From: Bryobacterales bacterium
Lineage (GTDB): Bacteria > Acidobacteriota > Terriglobia > Bryobacterales > Bryobacteraceae
Direction: 5' to 3'
Assembly (NCBI GenBank): GCA_025353235.1
Contig: JANXQZ010000099.1
Location: 1 to 5,813 of the forward strand
DNA: 5,813 nucleotides
Shown here: positions 1 through 5,813 of the stretch, piece by piece
Position numbering within the stretch: the first letter of the stretch is position 1
Layout: each line of letters begins with the position of its first letter
Position numbers and translations under genes: made by a program
Notes under the pieces: model-generated
What the model saw: the letters and a program-made list of their open reading frames with translations, nothing else
The model's database searches: none
What the model was told of the DNA's origin: nothing

Positions 1-390
1 GTGGAAAAGGCGGAGGCGAATGTCGCTATCGATGAGGCTGTGTTCAAGTTTCCCGGTAAGCCCGAAGCGCCAGCCTCGGCGGGCGTCACCGGCACCTGGG
101 CGGGCAAGTTCGACGTCCAGATCACAGATGGCCAGAGCATGCAGGGCAAGGTCTCTCTCATCCTGACCCAAAAGGGATCCGAGTTGACCGGAACCGCCAG
201 TTCGCCCGAAGGCGCCCTCAAGATACTCAACGGCAAAGTAGACGGCAACAAGATCACATTCCAGGTTCAGACGGAAGGACCTAAGATGGCGTTCGATTTG
301 CACTTGGAAGATGAGCACATGCGGGGCACGGCCAAGGGCGATTCAGATGGAAACACGGTCAACGTAAAACTGGATTTGACCCGAAACTGA
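1..390 (+). CDS. C-terminal part of a protein ending in a beta-rich domain (5' end outside window)
   Basis: The frame is open from base 1 to a TGA at 388-390, so this is probably the 3' end of a longer gene; the GTG at base 1 need not be a start. Residues 1-19 (ending in DEAVFKFP) resemble the closing strand seen at the end of LolA-like or outer-membrane lipoprotein-sorting proteins, which often finish with a 'lDdslFkfP' type phrase. A Pro/Ala linker (about 20-30) leads into a domain of about 95 residues (31-127) rich in alternating polar and hydrophobic strands: GTWAGKFDV, KVSLILTQKGSELTGTA, NKITFQVQT, MRGTAKGD, VNVKLDLTRN. This pattern of short strands around Gly-containing turns is what small calycin-like barrels look like. 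No catalytic motif is visible. It ends 21 bases before the amidohydrolase and is likely in the same transcript. The function is unknown; the fold reading is inference. Confidence 0.7.
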   Translation: MEKAEANVAIDEAVFKFPGKPEAPASAGVTGTWAGKFDVQITDGQSMQGKVSLILTQKGSELTGTASSPEGALKILNGKVDGNKITFQVQTEGPKMAFDLHLEDEHMRGTAKGDSDGNTVNVKLDLTRN

Positions 391-392
391 GC

Positions 393-400
393 GGAGAGGA
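393..400 (+). promoter_or_regulatory. Shine-Dalgarno for the amidohydrolase
   Basis: GGAGAGGA lies just after the stop of the preceding gene and 11 bases before the ATG at 412. It is the strongest ribosome-binding site near any candidate start of this gene. It favours ATG 412 over the in-frame ATGs at 463 (weaker AGAAGGG, 13 bases away) and 580 (no clear site). Confidence 0.55.
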
Positions 401-411
401 CGAATAGAACC

Positions 412-1935
412 ATGTGGATTCGCAAGAATGAACGCGACAACAAGAAGGGCGTCGATTCGCCGATGCCGACGCAATTGGTCTCCAATGAGGAGTTCATTCC
501 CCGCCGCCAAACTCCTCAACAGAAGCAAGTAGAGCACTTGATCGGGGAAATGGCTGACGAAAAATCGAAAAAGCTCGGCATGGAACGGCGAGCGTTCATG
601 GCCAGCACGATGGGTCTGGCCACATGCTTCGCAGCGTCCAACAAGGTGTGGGGCAAGAACTTCGAAGTCGATGAAGCAGAGACGATGGAAGAGGCCGCTT
701 ATCACGAGAAGTGGCCGAAGGGCGAGTACTTCGTGATGGATGTGCAGTCCCATTTCACCAATGGTTTCCCGATCGGATTGCGCGGCCAGATCGGGAAGAT
801 GGAATTTTTCCAAAACATGGGGTTCAACTTGAAGGAGGACAAGGAGGCGTACAGCTTCCATAACTTCGTCAAGGAAATGTTCTTCGATAGCGACACGGAT
901 ATGATTGTCATCTCCGGCGTCCCTGGCAAGGAGCAGCAGCGCGATAAACAAGGCAAGGTGCTGGAAGGTGCGGCGCGCACTCCAGGCATCAACATTCTTC
1001 CAAGTTGGCTGATGGCGCAGTCGCGCGACCAGATCAACAGCATGGCCAATTCCACGCGCGCGATCAGCCAAGGCAATCTGGCGCCCAACCACTATTGGGA
1101 CAAAGCCAATAACAAGATGGACAAGGCAGCCACGCTGGAGCAAATGGAGCGTGAGCTAAACGTCTATAAGATTGCATCTTGGAAGTGGTATTGCCATACC
1201 GATCCGGGCCAGTCCGGCGGCGGATTTCAGTGCGACGATGACAACGCTCAGTGGTTTATCGAGGAGTCTAAAAAGCGCGGGCTGAAGACCTTCAGCGTTC
1301 ACAAGGGTTACTCTTATCAGTCGCGAATTCTCGGCCACTTGGCGAATCCCAAGGACATCGAGAAGGCCGCTCTTCGCAACCCGGATGTCACGTGGGTGAT
1401 TTATCATTCAGCGCTGCAGCACGGATCGAACGAACCTGATTGGGAAGCAGCCAACAAGTACGATCCGACCACGGGCGACTTCGCTTGGCATAACGTGCTG
1501 ATGGATATCAAGAAGCGCAATCCCGGGATGACCAATGTCTATCCCGAGATCGGGAGCTTCTTCGGGCCGTTGGCGATCTCGAATCCTACGATGGCTATGC
1601 ACGGCATGGGCAAGAACATCAAGCTGTACGGCGCGGACCACGTGATTTGGGGAACGGATTGTTTATGGTGGGGATCGCCGCAGTGGGTGATCGACGCGTT
1701 TAAGCGCTTCCAAATTAGCGACGAGATGTGCTCAAAGTTTGGTTACGCAAAGATCACCAAGGAAGACAAGCAGAAGATCTTTGGCTTGAATGCGGCTAAA
1801 ATTTACGGCATCGATTTGAAAAAGAAACGCAACCCGCTGCCGCCAGACGCGTTGGATCGCCTGAAGACTGCGTACGTCGATCGGGGCACTCAGCGCGAAA
1901 ACGGGGCGTACGGATGGGTCCGAGCAGACGACTGA
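412..1935 (+). CDS. Amidohydrolase-2-type TIM-barrel metal-dependent hydrolase with internal twin-arginine segment
   Basis: A complete 507-residue protein of the amidohydrolase-2 class (the ACMSD/decarboxylase-like branch of the amidohydrolase superfamily). Landmarks in order: a hydrophilic N-terminal extension (1-56); E-R-R-A-F-M (58-63) followed by a short hydrophobic stretch to about 76, like a Tat signal; first barrel strand D-V-Q-S-H (110-114); H297 in [10 protein letters not shown]332 in [10 protein letters not shown]; the late-barrel Asp, D416, in [10 protein letters not shown]; and the usual C-terminal [12 protein letters not shown] (457-468). The first motif has Q112 where most relatives have the first His of HxH, so metal binding may be altered. 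If the Tat segment works the protein is exported, but a pre-region of more than 50 residues is unusual. ATG 412 is chosen on its GGAGAGGA site; ATG 463 ([11 protein letters not shown]) is a serious alternative that I recall as a common beginning in relatives, and ATG 580 would give a conventional Tat leader. The substrate cannot be read from sequence; members hydrolyse or decarboxylate small ring acids and lactones. It is probably co-transcribed with the gene before it. Confidence 0.9.
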   Translation: MWIRKNERDNKKGVDSPMPTQLVSNEEFIPRRQTPQQKQVEHLIGEMADEKSKKLGMERRAFMASTMGLATCFAASNKVWGKNFEVDEAETMEEAAYHEKWPKGEYFVMDVQSHFTNGFPIGLRGQIGKMEFFQNMGFNLKEDKEAYSFHNFVKEMFFDSDTDMIVISGVPGKEQQRDKQGKVLEGAARTPGINILPSWLMAQSRDQINSMANSTRAISQGNLAPNHYWDKANNKMDKAATLEQMERELNVYKIASWKWYCHTDPGQSGGGFQCDDDNAQWFIEESKKRGLKTFSVHKGYSYQSRILGHLANPKDIEKAALRNPDVTWVIYHSALQHGSNEPDWEAANKYDPTTGDFAWHNVLMDIKKRNPGMTNVYPEIGSFFGPLAISNPTMAMHGMGKNIKLYGADHVIWGTDCLWWGSPQWVIDAFKRFQISDEMCSKFGYAKITKEDKQKIFGLNAAKIYGIDLKKKRNPLPPDALDRLKTAYVDRGTQRENGAYGWVRADD

Positions 1936-2034
1936 TTTTCGTGGTCCTGGGAGCAGGGTTTGAATCTCTTGCCCGCATTCACAACCGGCGACGGATGGTC
2001 CACAGTTCTCTTTGCGAGTATTAGCAACTGTTGA

Positions 2035-2412
2035 TTAAGCCACGCGTTTTCGCTTCTTTATTGGACGGATCAGAGTCTCAGCGGGGATGTGAAACTGGTC
2101 ATGAAGGCGGCGGATCATCGCGAGCGATAAACCCCGGTCCCCCCTCAGAACCTCGTATACTCGAGTCCTGCTGCCGATAACCCCGATCAGTGCCGTGGCA
2201 TCTGCGCCCTGCTGCTCCAAACGGAACTTGATTGCTTCCACTGGATTTGGCAGATCAATCGGAAACTTGCTGCGTTCGTAAGCCTCCACCAATGTGATTA
2301 GGACATCCAAGCGATCCCCGTCTGGCGTGGATTCTTCCGCTTTCCAGAGTCGTTCAACCTCGTGAAGCGCCTCCTCGTGCTCTGCGTTGGTTCGAATTGG
2401 CTTAATTTCCAT
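2035..2412 (-). CDS. higA: HigA-family antitoxin, XRE-type HTH (orphaned)
   Basis: A 125-residue protein matching the HigA antitoxin family in length and layout. It has an N-terminal helical region (E11-L41, ending DRLDVLITLVEAYE) and the family phrase 'PIDLPNPVEAIKFRLEQQG' (51-69). A helix-turn-helix follows at about 69-112, ending in RVYEVLRGDRGLSLAMIRRLHDQF and IPAETLI. The C-terminus is basic (KKRKR). HigA normally neutralises the HigB mRNA interferase and represses the higBA promoter. ATG 2412 lies inside the 3' end of the toxin relic, as in intact higBA operons where the two frames overlap, and GAGG at 2426-2423 sits 10 bases upstream. The reading frame is undamaged although its toxin is broken. 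With the original toxin promoter lost, transcription probably comes from the wrbA-OYE operon upstream. The family call is secure; present activity is inference. Confidence 0.9.
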   Translation of the reverse strand: MEIKPIRTNAEHEEALHEVERLWKAEESTPDGDRLDVLITLVEAYERSKFPIDLPNPVEAIKFRLEQQGADATALIGVIGSRTRVYEVLRGDRGLSLAMIRRLHDQFHIPAETLIRPIKKRKRVA

Positions 2413-2500
2413 ACTCTACTGTCCTCGCATCAATGTTGTCGTACTCGGCGTGGTTGCCAATCCACTTTATGAACAGCACTTTCCGCTTATAGTCAATCTT
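2402..2500 (-). pseudogene. higB: 3' relic of a HigB-type toxin gene
   Basis: Reading the minus strand from 2500 gives 32 codons and a TAA (2404-2402). The peptide begins KIDYKRKVLFIKWIG, continues with NHAEYDNIDA and ends RTVEYGN. This is the characteristic end of the RelE-like HigB toxin family (the 'I-D-Y-x-x-x-x-x-F-I-x-x-I-G-x-H-x-E-Y-D' block), and its stop overlaps the start of higA by 11 bases as in functional higBA pairs. A full toxin is about 95-100 residues, so roughly the first 65 codons are gone. Upstream there is no start and no missing toxin part: the codon immediately before K is the TAA of the neighbouring OYE gene, in the same frame. The relic lacks the N-terminal helices and most of the sheet, so it should not be an active ribonuclease. 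No stop or frameshift has accumulated within the 32 codons. It was found by hand translation and is too short for routine gene calling. Confidence 0.88.
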
Positions 2501-3568
2501 TTAGTAAGCGCGGGCATACTGGACTGGAGGGCTCGGCTTTTTCCCGAGCACGCTCGCCGCGTGTAAGGGCCAATATGGATCGCGCAGAAATTCCCTGGCC
2601 AGTAGAACCAGATCGGCTTCCTCGTTTCGAATGATTTCGTCCGCTTGGTGCGGTTCGGTGATCATGCCAACGGCTCCGGTGAGGATTCCAGTTTCGTGTT
2701 TGATCCGCTTCGCAAACGGCACTTGATAGCCAGGTCCAACCGGGATTTGTTGGAGCGGTGAGTTGCCTCCTGAAGAGCAGTCGATCAAGTCCACTGTTAG
2801 CTCTTTCAGCTTAACGGCAAGTTTCACGGAATCGTCTAGAGTCCAGCCACCTTCAACCCAATCTGCCGCCGAAATACGAACGAACAGAGGATGCGGGACG
2901 GGCCACACCTCGCGAATCGCTATGACCACGCGCGTTAAGAGTCGGATGCGATTTTCAAAGGATCCGCCGTATTCATCCTGACGCTGGTTGCTCAACGGAG
3001 AAAAAAACTCATGCAGCAGATACCCGTGTGCGGCGTGAATTTCGATCACCCGCATACTCGCTTCCCGTGCGCGTCGGGCGGCGGCTGCGAAGGCTTCGAT
3101 CACGGCGTCAATTTCGTTCGCGCTCAATTCTATCGGAGGTTCGTCCGAAGCACGAAAGCCTACCGGGCTCGGTGCCACGGTTCGCCACCCGCCTTGATCC
3201 AAGGGGATTTGACGATTGCCGTCCCAGGGTCGCTGCGTGCTGGCCTTGCGTCCCGCGTGAGCCAATTGCATGCCAGGAACAGCGCCTTGTGCTTCAATGA
3301 ACGCTGCGATCCGAGCCAGCATGGGAACGTGGGCATCTTTCCAAATGCCGAGATCCTGCGGGCTAATCGGACCACGAGCCTCGACTGCGGAAGCCTCTGT
3401 AAAAACGAGCGCCGCTCCGCCCACAGCTCTGCTCCCAAGATGCACCAGGTGCCAATCTTCGGCAAACCCGTCCTGGCTCGAATACTGACACATGGGTGAA
3501 ACAGCGATCCTGTTTCGCAGAGTGATGTTGCCAATCGCCAGCGGCGAAAAGAGATCCACTGAGCTCAT
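2501..3568 (-). CDS. namA: Old Yellow Enzyme, YqjM/NamA-class NAD(P)H:flavin oxidoreductase
   Basis: A complete 355-residue FMN-containing TIM-barrel ene-reductase that reduces activated C=C bonds (enones, maleimides, quinones) with NAD(P)H. Class markers of the YqjM group are visible. C27 and Y29 in SPMCQYS are the thiol and Tyr that tune the flavin and bind substrate. Q101 lies in QLAHAGRK. H178 and H181 in EIHAAHGYLLHEFFSP are the His pair that anchors the substrate. The block SNQRQDEYGGSFENR (193-207) and R231 in VRISAADW follow. The phosphate-binding end has LTGAVGMIT (296-304) and VLLAREFLRDPYWP. R353 in the final QYARAY matches the C-terminal arginine finger that YqjM proteins insert into the partner subunit, so the C-terminus is intact although it directly abuts a recombination scar. 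B. subtilis YqjM has 338 residues. Its ATG overlaps the wrbA stop as ATGA (3568-3565), which implies coupled translation. Probable role: detoxification of electrophiles. The natural substrate is unknown. Confidence 0.95.
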   Translation of the reverse strand: MSSVDLFSPLAIGNITLRNRIAVSPMCQYSSQDGFAEDWHLVHLGSRAVGGAALVFTEASAVEARGPISPQDLGIWKDAHVPMLARIAAFIEAQGAVPGMQLAHAGRKASTQRPWDGNRQIPLDQGGWRTVAPSPVGFRASDEPPIELSANEIDAVIEAFAAAARRAREASMRVIEIHAAHGYLLHEFFSPLSNQRQDEYGGSFENRIRLLTRVVIAIREVWPVPHPLFVRISAADWVEGGWTLDDSVKLAVKLKELTVDLIDCSSGGNSPLQQIPVGPGYQVPFAKRIKHETGILTGAVGMITEPHQADEIIRNEEADLVLLAREFLRDPYWPLHAASVLGKKPSPPVQYARAY

Positions 3569-4176
3569 ACTTTGCTTTTCAGAGCTCGTGCTACTTCGGT
3601 TAGACGGCGTCCCTGGAATCGAGCCACTTCCAGATCATCGGCTGTAGGGGGTGCTCCGTTTTGGTGAGACACGCTGCTTGCCCCATAGGGTGTACCGGCG
3701 CGGAACATGACCGGGTCCGCATATCCCAAAGGCACGATAATAAATCCGAGGTGAGCCAGCGGGTTATAGAGTGAAATGATCGTGGATTCGTTGCCGCCGT
3801 GCGGCCCCGATGTGGATGTGAAAGCCCCTCCCGCTTTGCCGTTCAGCTTGCCTTGAAACCATAGTCCGCCCAGCGAATCGATGTAAGCCTTCAGCTCCGA
3901 GGATACGTTTCCGAAGCGGGTGGGTGTGCCAAATGCGGCCCCGTCTGCCCAGACCGCGTCGTCGGATGTAGGAGCCTCATATATTGCATTCATGCGTGCG
4001 GAGCTTTCCGCCCAGCCCGGTGCTTTGGCCATTACATCGGGTCCAACTATGTCGCGCGCGCGCCGCAGTCTTACTTCCGCTCCTGCTGCTTCCGCGCCTT
4101 CGCCTACGGCTTTCGCCAAAGCTTCCGTGGAACCAGTTCGCGAATAGAAAACGATGAGGATTTTTACTTTGTCCAT
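3565..4176 (-). CDS. wrbA: WrbA-family NAD(P)H:quinone oxidoreductase (flavodoxin-like)
   Basis: A flavodoxin-fold FMN protein of 203 residues from ATG 4176, close to E. coli WrbA (198). WrbA reduces quinones by two electrons in the cytoplasm and so avoids semiquinone radicals. Visible FMN-binding elements: phosphate loop Y11-S-R-T-G-S-T17 after the first strand; G83-T-P-T-R-F-G-N90; and the third loop T120-S-T-S-G-P-H-G-G-N129. The WrbA-specific Y164-G in GTPYGAS and the C-terminal helix after ADDLEVARFQGRRL are also present. A TTG two codons upstream (4182) would add two residues, but the ATG fits the usual MxKxxIxxYS beginning. No Shine-Dalgarno precedes either. It is the first gene of the minus-strand operon and overlaps the OYE gene by four bases, pairing two FMN reductases with overlapping quinone and enone substrates. 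Confidence 0.93.
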   Translation of the reverse strand: MDKVKILIVFYSRTGSTEALAKAVGEGAEAAGAEVRLRRARDIVGPDVMAKAPGWAESSARMNAIYEAPTSDDAVWADGAAFGTPTRFGNVSSELKAYIDSLGGLWFQGKLNGKAGGAFTSTSGPHGGNESTIISLYNPLAHLGFIIVPLGYADPVMFRAGTPYGASSVSHQNGAPPTADDLEVARFQGRRLTEVARALKSKV

Positions 4177-4234
4177 GTTCAAGTTTATGATGCTAAGCCG
4201 TACGAAAGAGTTGCAAATGCCATAGACTCAAACC
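4177..4234 (-). promoter_or_regulatory. Short divergent intergenic region with a weak candidate wrbA promoter
   Basis: Only 58 bases separate the wrbA and creatininase starts, so promoters for both directions must lie here or reach into the coding regions. On the minus strand TTGCAA (4216-4211) and CATCAT (4192-4187) are spaced by 18 bases; each matches four of six consensus positions. Initiation from them would leave a nearly leaderless wrbA mRNA, consistent with its missing Shine-Dalgarno. TTGCAA is itself palindromic. No convincing plus-strand promoter and no clear operator is visible. This is a weak call. Confidence 0.25.
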
Positions 4235-5104
4235 ATGCATTCCATATTTCGATGCATGCTCGCGTGTGTTGCGTTGGCGAGCGCTTGCCTCGCCCAGCCG
4301 TCGGCATCAATCAAGTGGGAAGAACTCACCGCAGCCGATTTCGCTGCTGCAATCCAAAAATCCAAGGGCACGTGCCTGCTCCCGTTCGGCATTATCGAGA
4401 AACACGGACCTCATCTTCCTCTCGGTACCGACCTCTTAAACGTGCGCTATGCCGCTCTTCACGGAGCCGAACAAGAGTACGCAATCGTCTTTCCCGAATA
4501 TTACTTCGGCCAGATCTTTGAGGCCAGACATGAGCCCGGAACTATGGCCTACAGTGCCAAGCTGCAACTCGAGCTCCTGCAGGAAACCGCTGACGAGATG
4601 GCCCGCAATGGCTGCAAGAAGATCATAATTGTGAACGGTCACGGAGGCAACAATAGCCTGCTGCCGTACTTCGCTCAAGCGCAAATGGCTTCGCCTCACG
4701 ATTACGTTGTCTATGTGTACCGGGGTGCAGGCAGCGTTCCCGGTCGACCTCCCCTGAAATCGAAAACGGATGGGCACGCTGGAGAATCCGAGACCTCGCA
4801 TTTGATGATCTCCAGGCCGGACCTCGTGCACATGGACCGGGCCGCCTTAGAGTCGGGTGCCGACCAGAACCGCCTCGATCTGCCTTCCAGCGTTTACACC
4901 GGCATATGGTGGTATGCCAAGTTTCCCGGACACTATGCTGGCGACGGAACGCTTGCCAACAAGGAGCTTGGCGAATTCGATATGCAGCATTGGATAGACG
5001 GAATCGCGGCAGCCATTCGAGCCATCAAGTCGGACCAAGTTAGTCTCAGGCTTCAGAACGAATTTTTTGAGAACGCGAAACATCCCCTGGAGACGAAGCA
5101 GTAG
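4235..5104 (+). CDS. Creatininase-family metal-dependent amidohydrolase with signal peptide
   Basis: A 289-residue member of the creatininase (creatinine amidohydrolase) family. The N-terminus (F5-A20, rich in Leu/Ala/Cys) is a plausible Sec signal ending near A20; C18 is not in a good lipobox because Ala, not Leu, is at -3. Family motifs: E55-K-H57-G-P-H-L-P-L-G-T-D66, which holds three metal ligands with the same spacing as Glu34, His36 and Asp45 of Pseudomonas creatininase; N134-G-H136-G-G-N139; and G180-H-A-G-E184-S-E-T-S-H (180-189). Pseudomonas creatininase has Glu two residues after the NGH His, whereas this protein has G138, as many non-creatinine family members do. Creatinine is therefore unlikely as the substrate, and a lactam, cyclic amide or formamide is more plausible. 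Most family members I know are cytoplasmic, so the leader is notable. The next gene starts one base after the stop. No strong Shine-Dalgarno precedes ATG 4235; M8 (4256) is another possible start and would still leave a hydrophobic leader. Confidence 0.9.
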   Translation: MHSIFRCMLACVALASACLAQPSASIKWEELTAADFAAAIQKSKGTCLLPFGIIEKHGPHLPLGTDLLNVRYAALHGAEQEYAIVFPEYYFGQIFEARHEPGTMAYSAKLQLELLQETADEMARNGCKKIIIVNGHGGNNSLLPYFAQAQMASPHDYVVYVYRGAGSVPGRPPLKSKTDGHAGESETSHLMISRPDLVHMDRAALESGADQNRLDLPSSVYTGIWWYAKFPGHYAGDGTLANKELGEFDMQHWIDGIAAAIRAIKSDQVSLRLQNEFFENAKHPLETKQ

Positions 5105-5105
5105 C

Positions 5106-5813
5106 ATGTGGCAATTTACGCGGAGGAAGGCATTCACCGCCGCTCTTCAAGCCGCTGCCGCAAAACCTGCCGCCGGGCACGACGATCCGCTCTCGATATT
5201 CGATTACGAGCAACTGGTGAAAAGCCGCATCTCGCATGGAGCTTACGAGCGGATCAACGGCGGGGCGGCAGACGAGATCACCTTGCGCTGGAATCACGAA
5301 GCCTACGATCGTATCCGTTTGCGCCCGCGCATCCTGGTGGACGTTTCCAAGGTGGACACGCGCATACGCCTGTTTGAACACGAGCTGCCATTTCCTATCC
5401 TGCTCGCCCCAACTGGTGCGCAGGGCTTTGTCTATCCGGATGGGGATCTCGCCTCAGTGCGAGGGGCCGGGGCGGCAGGTACGATTCTCACGATTAGCAG
5501 CAGCGCTTCGAAGCCGGTGGAAGAGGTCGCCCAGGCGGCAACCGGGCCAGTGTGGTTTCAGCTCTATGTGCAGCGGGATCGCGGGTTTACCCATGAATTG
5601 GTCCAGAGGGCCGAGGCTTCGGGTTGCCGCGCACTGTGCGTTACGGTGGATTCTCCCAACCAGGGCACTCGGAATCGTGAAGAGCACGCAAGGTGGGAAT
5701 TACCGGAACGAGTGTTGCCGAATCTCAAGGGCAAGGACTACCTCGACCCAACGCTTACTTGGAAAGACATTGAATGGCTTCGGTCGTTTGCGAAGACGCC
5801 TGTTTTGCTCAAG
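5106..5813 (+). CDS. FMN-dependent alpha-hydroxy-acid oxidase/dehydrogenase (3' end outside window)
   Basis: Translating from ATG 5106 gives 236 codons, open to the window edge. The protein is of the glycolate oxidase / lactate oxidase / L-lactate dehydrogenase (FMN_dh) family, which oxidises 2-hydroxy acids to 2-oxo acids. Landmarks: GGAADEITLRWN (52-63); RLRPRILVDVS (71-81); the FMN-binding L-L-A-P-T-G (99-104); TISSSAS (129-135); F-Q-L-Y (151-154) with Y154 equal to glycolate oxidase Tyr129; and V-T-V-D (179-182) with D182 equal to Asp157. The last residue, K236 in TPVLLK, aligns with catalytic Lys230; the His/Arg pair (His254, Arg257) lies beyond the edge. R49 sits where glycolate oxidase has the substrate-carboxylate Tyr24. 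The N-terminus TRRKAF (5-10) plus an Ala-rich stretch (12-19) looks like a weak or decayed Tat leader. One base separates it from the creatininase stop; GGAGA at 5089-5093 is a modest ribosome site. The two genes are surely one operon. The exact hydroxy acid is unknown. Confidence 0.93.
   Translation, partial: MWQFTRRKAFTAALQAAAAKPAAGHDDPLSIFDYEQLVKSRISHGAYERINGGAADEITLRWNHEAYDRIRLRPRILVDVSKVDTRIRLFEHELPFPILLAPTGAQGFVYPDGDLASVRGAGAAGTILTISSSASKPVEEVAQAATGPVWFQLYVQRDRGFTHELVQRAEASGCRALCVTVDSPNQGTRNREEHARWELPERVLPNLKGKDYLDPTLTWKDIEWLRSFAKTPVLLK

Noticed and set aside
1..3. GTG at base 1 as the true start of the first gene
   Set aside because: No upstream sequence is available, and the first residues look like the end of a larger domain, so the gene is most likely cut by the window edge.
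343..1143. Long minus-strand open frame (266 codons) antisense to the amidohydrolase
   Set aside because: It is rich in Leu, Arg and His with no recognisable motif, and lies opposite a gene with clear family motifs; typical shadow of a GC-rich coding strand.
1953..1977. tRNA T-arm-like sequence (GGGTTTGAATCTC) after the amidohydrolase
   Set aside because: The stem pairs only four of five positions, there is no CCA end and no matching 5' acceptor, D-arm or anticodon arm upstream, where coding sequence lies. Not a tRNA, and weak even as an attachment-site relic.
2002..2031. Inverted repeat ACAGTT/AACTGT in the convergent gap as a bidirectional terminator
   Set aside because: Six base pairs with an 18-base loop and no T-run on either side; too weak to call, although a terminator is expected in the 1936-2034 gap.
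3011..3499. Plus-strand open frame (162 codons) opposite the OYE gene
   Set aside because: The opposite strand encodes well-conserved OYE motifs throughout; this frame has no domain, and its composition is that of an antisense shadow.
4180..4182. TTG at 4182 as the wrbA start
   Set aside because: The ATG two codons later gives the usual WrbA N-terminus and neither has a better ribosome site.

Overview
The window is a gene-dense stretch of bacterial chromosome with moderate to high GC. The gene style suggests a soil-type heterotroph, most likely an acidobacterium of the Solibacter/Bryobacter kind: a secreted creatininase-family protein, an alpha-hydroxy-acid oxidase with an N-terminal RRKAF stretch, and a large amidohydrolase with an internal twin-arginine segment. 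This assignment comes from recalled family resemblance, not from a search. There are no rRNA or tRNA genes, no CRISPR array, no insertion sequence and no phage gene.

Left part (1-1935, + strand): the 3' end of a gene whose product ends in a small beta-rich domain is followed 21 bases later, with a good Shine-Dalgarno, by a complete 507-residue amidohydrolase-2-type protein. That protein carries a Gln where the family normally has the first His of its metal-binding HxH pair.

Middle (2035-4176, - strand): read in the direction of transcription this is wrbA (FMN quinone reductase), then an Old Yellow Enzyme of the YqjM/NamA class joined to it by an ATGA overlap, then a 32-codon relic of a HigB toxin, then an intact HigA antitoxin. 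The relic starts at the codon after the OYE stop. The toxin has therefore lost about its first two thirds and its promoter, and the antitoxin is now an orphan at the tail of a redox operon.

Right part (4235-5813, + strand): diverging from wrbA across a 58-base gap is a creatininase-family hydrolase with a signal peptide. One base after its stop begins an FMN-dependent alpha-hydroxy-acid oxidase that runs off the window, ending exactly at its presumed catalytic lysine. The two are almost certainly co-transcribed.

Together the segment holds three FMN enzymes (WrbA, OYE, hydroxy-acid oxidase) and two metal-dependent hydrolase-fold proteins, which suggests catabolism of small amides, lactams or acids plus electrophile and quinone detoxification. 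I found no clear new defence or mobile system. The best leads are the broken toxin-antitoxin junction and the active-site substitutions in the amidohydrolase and the oxidase.
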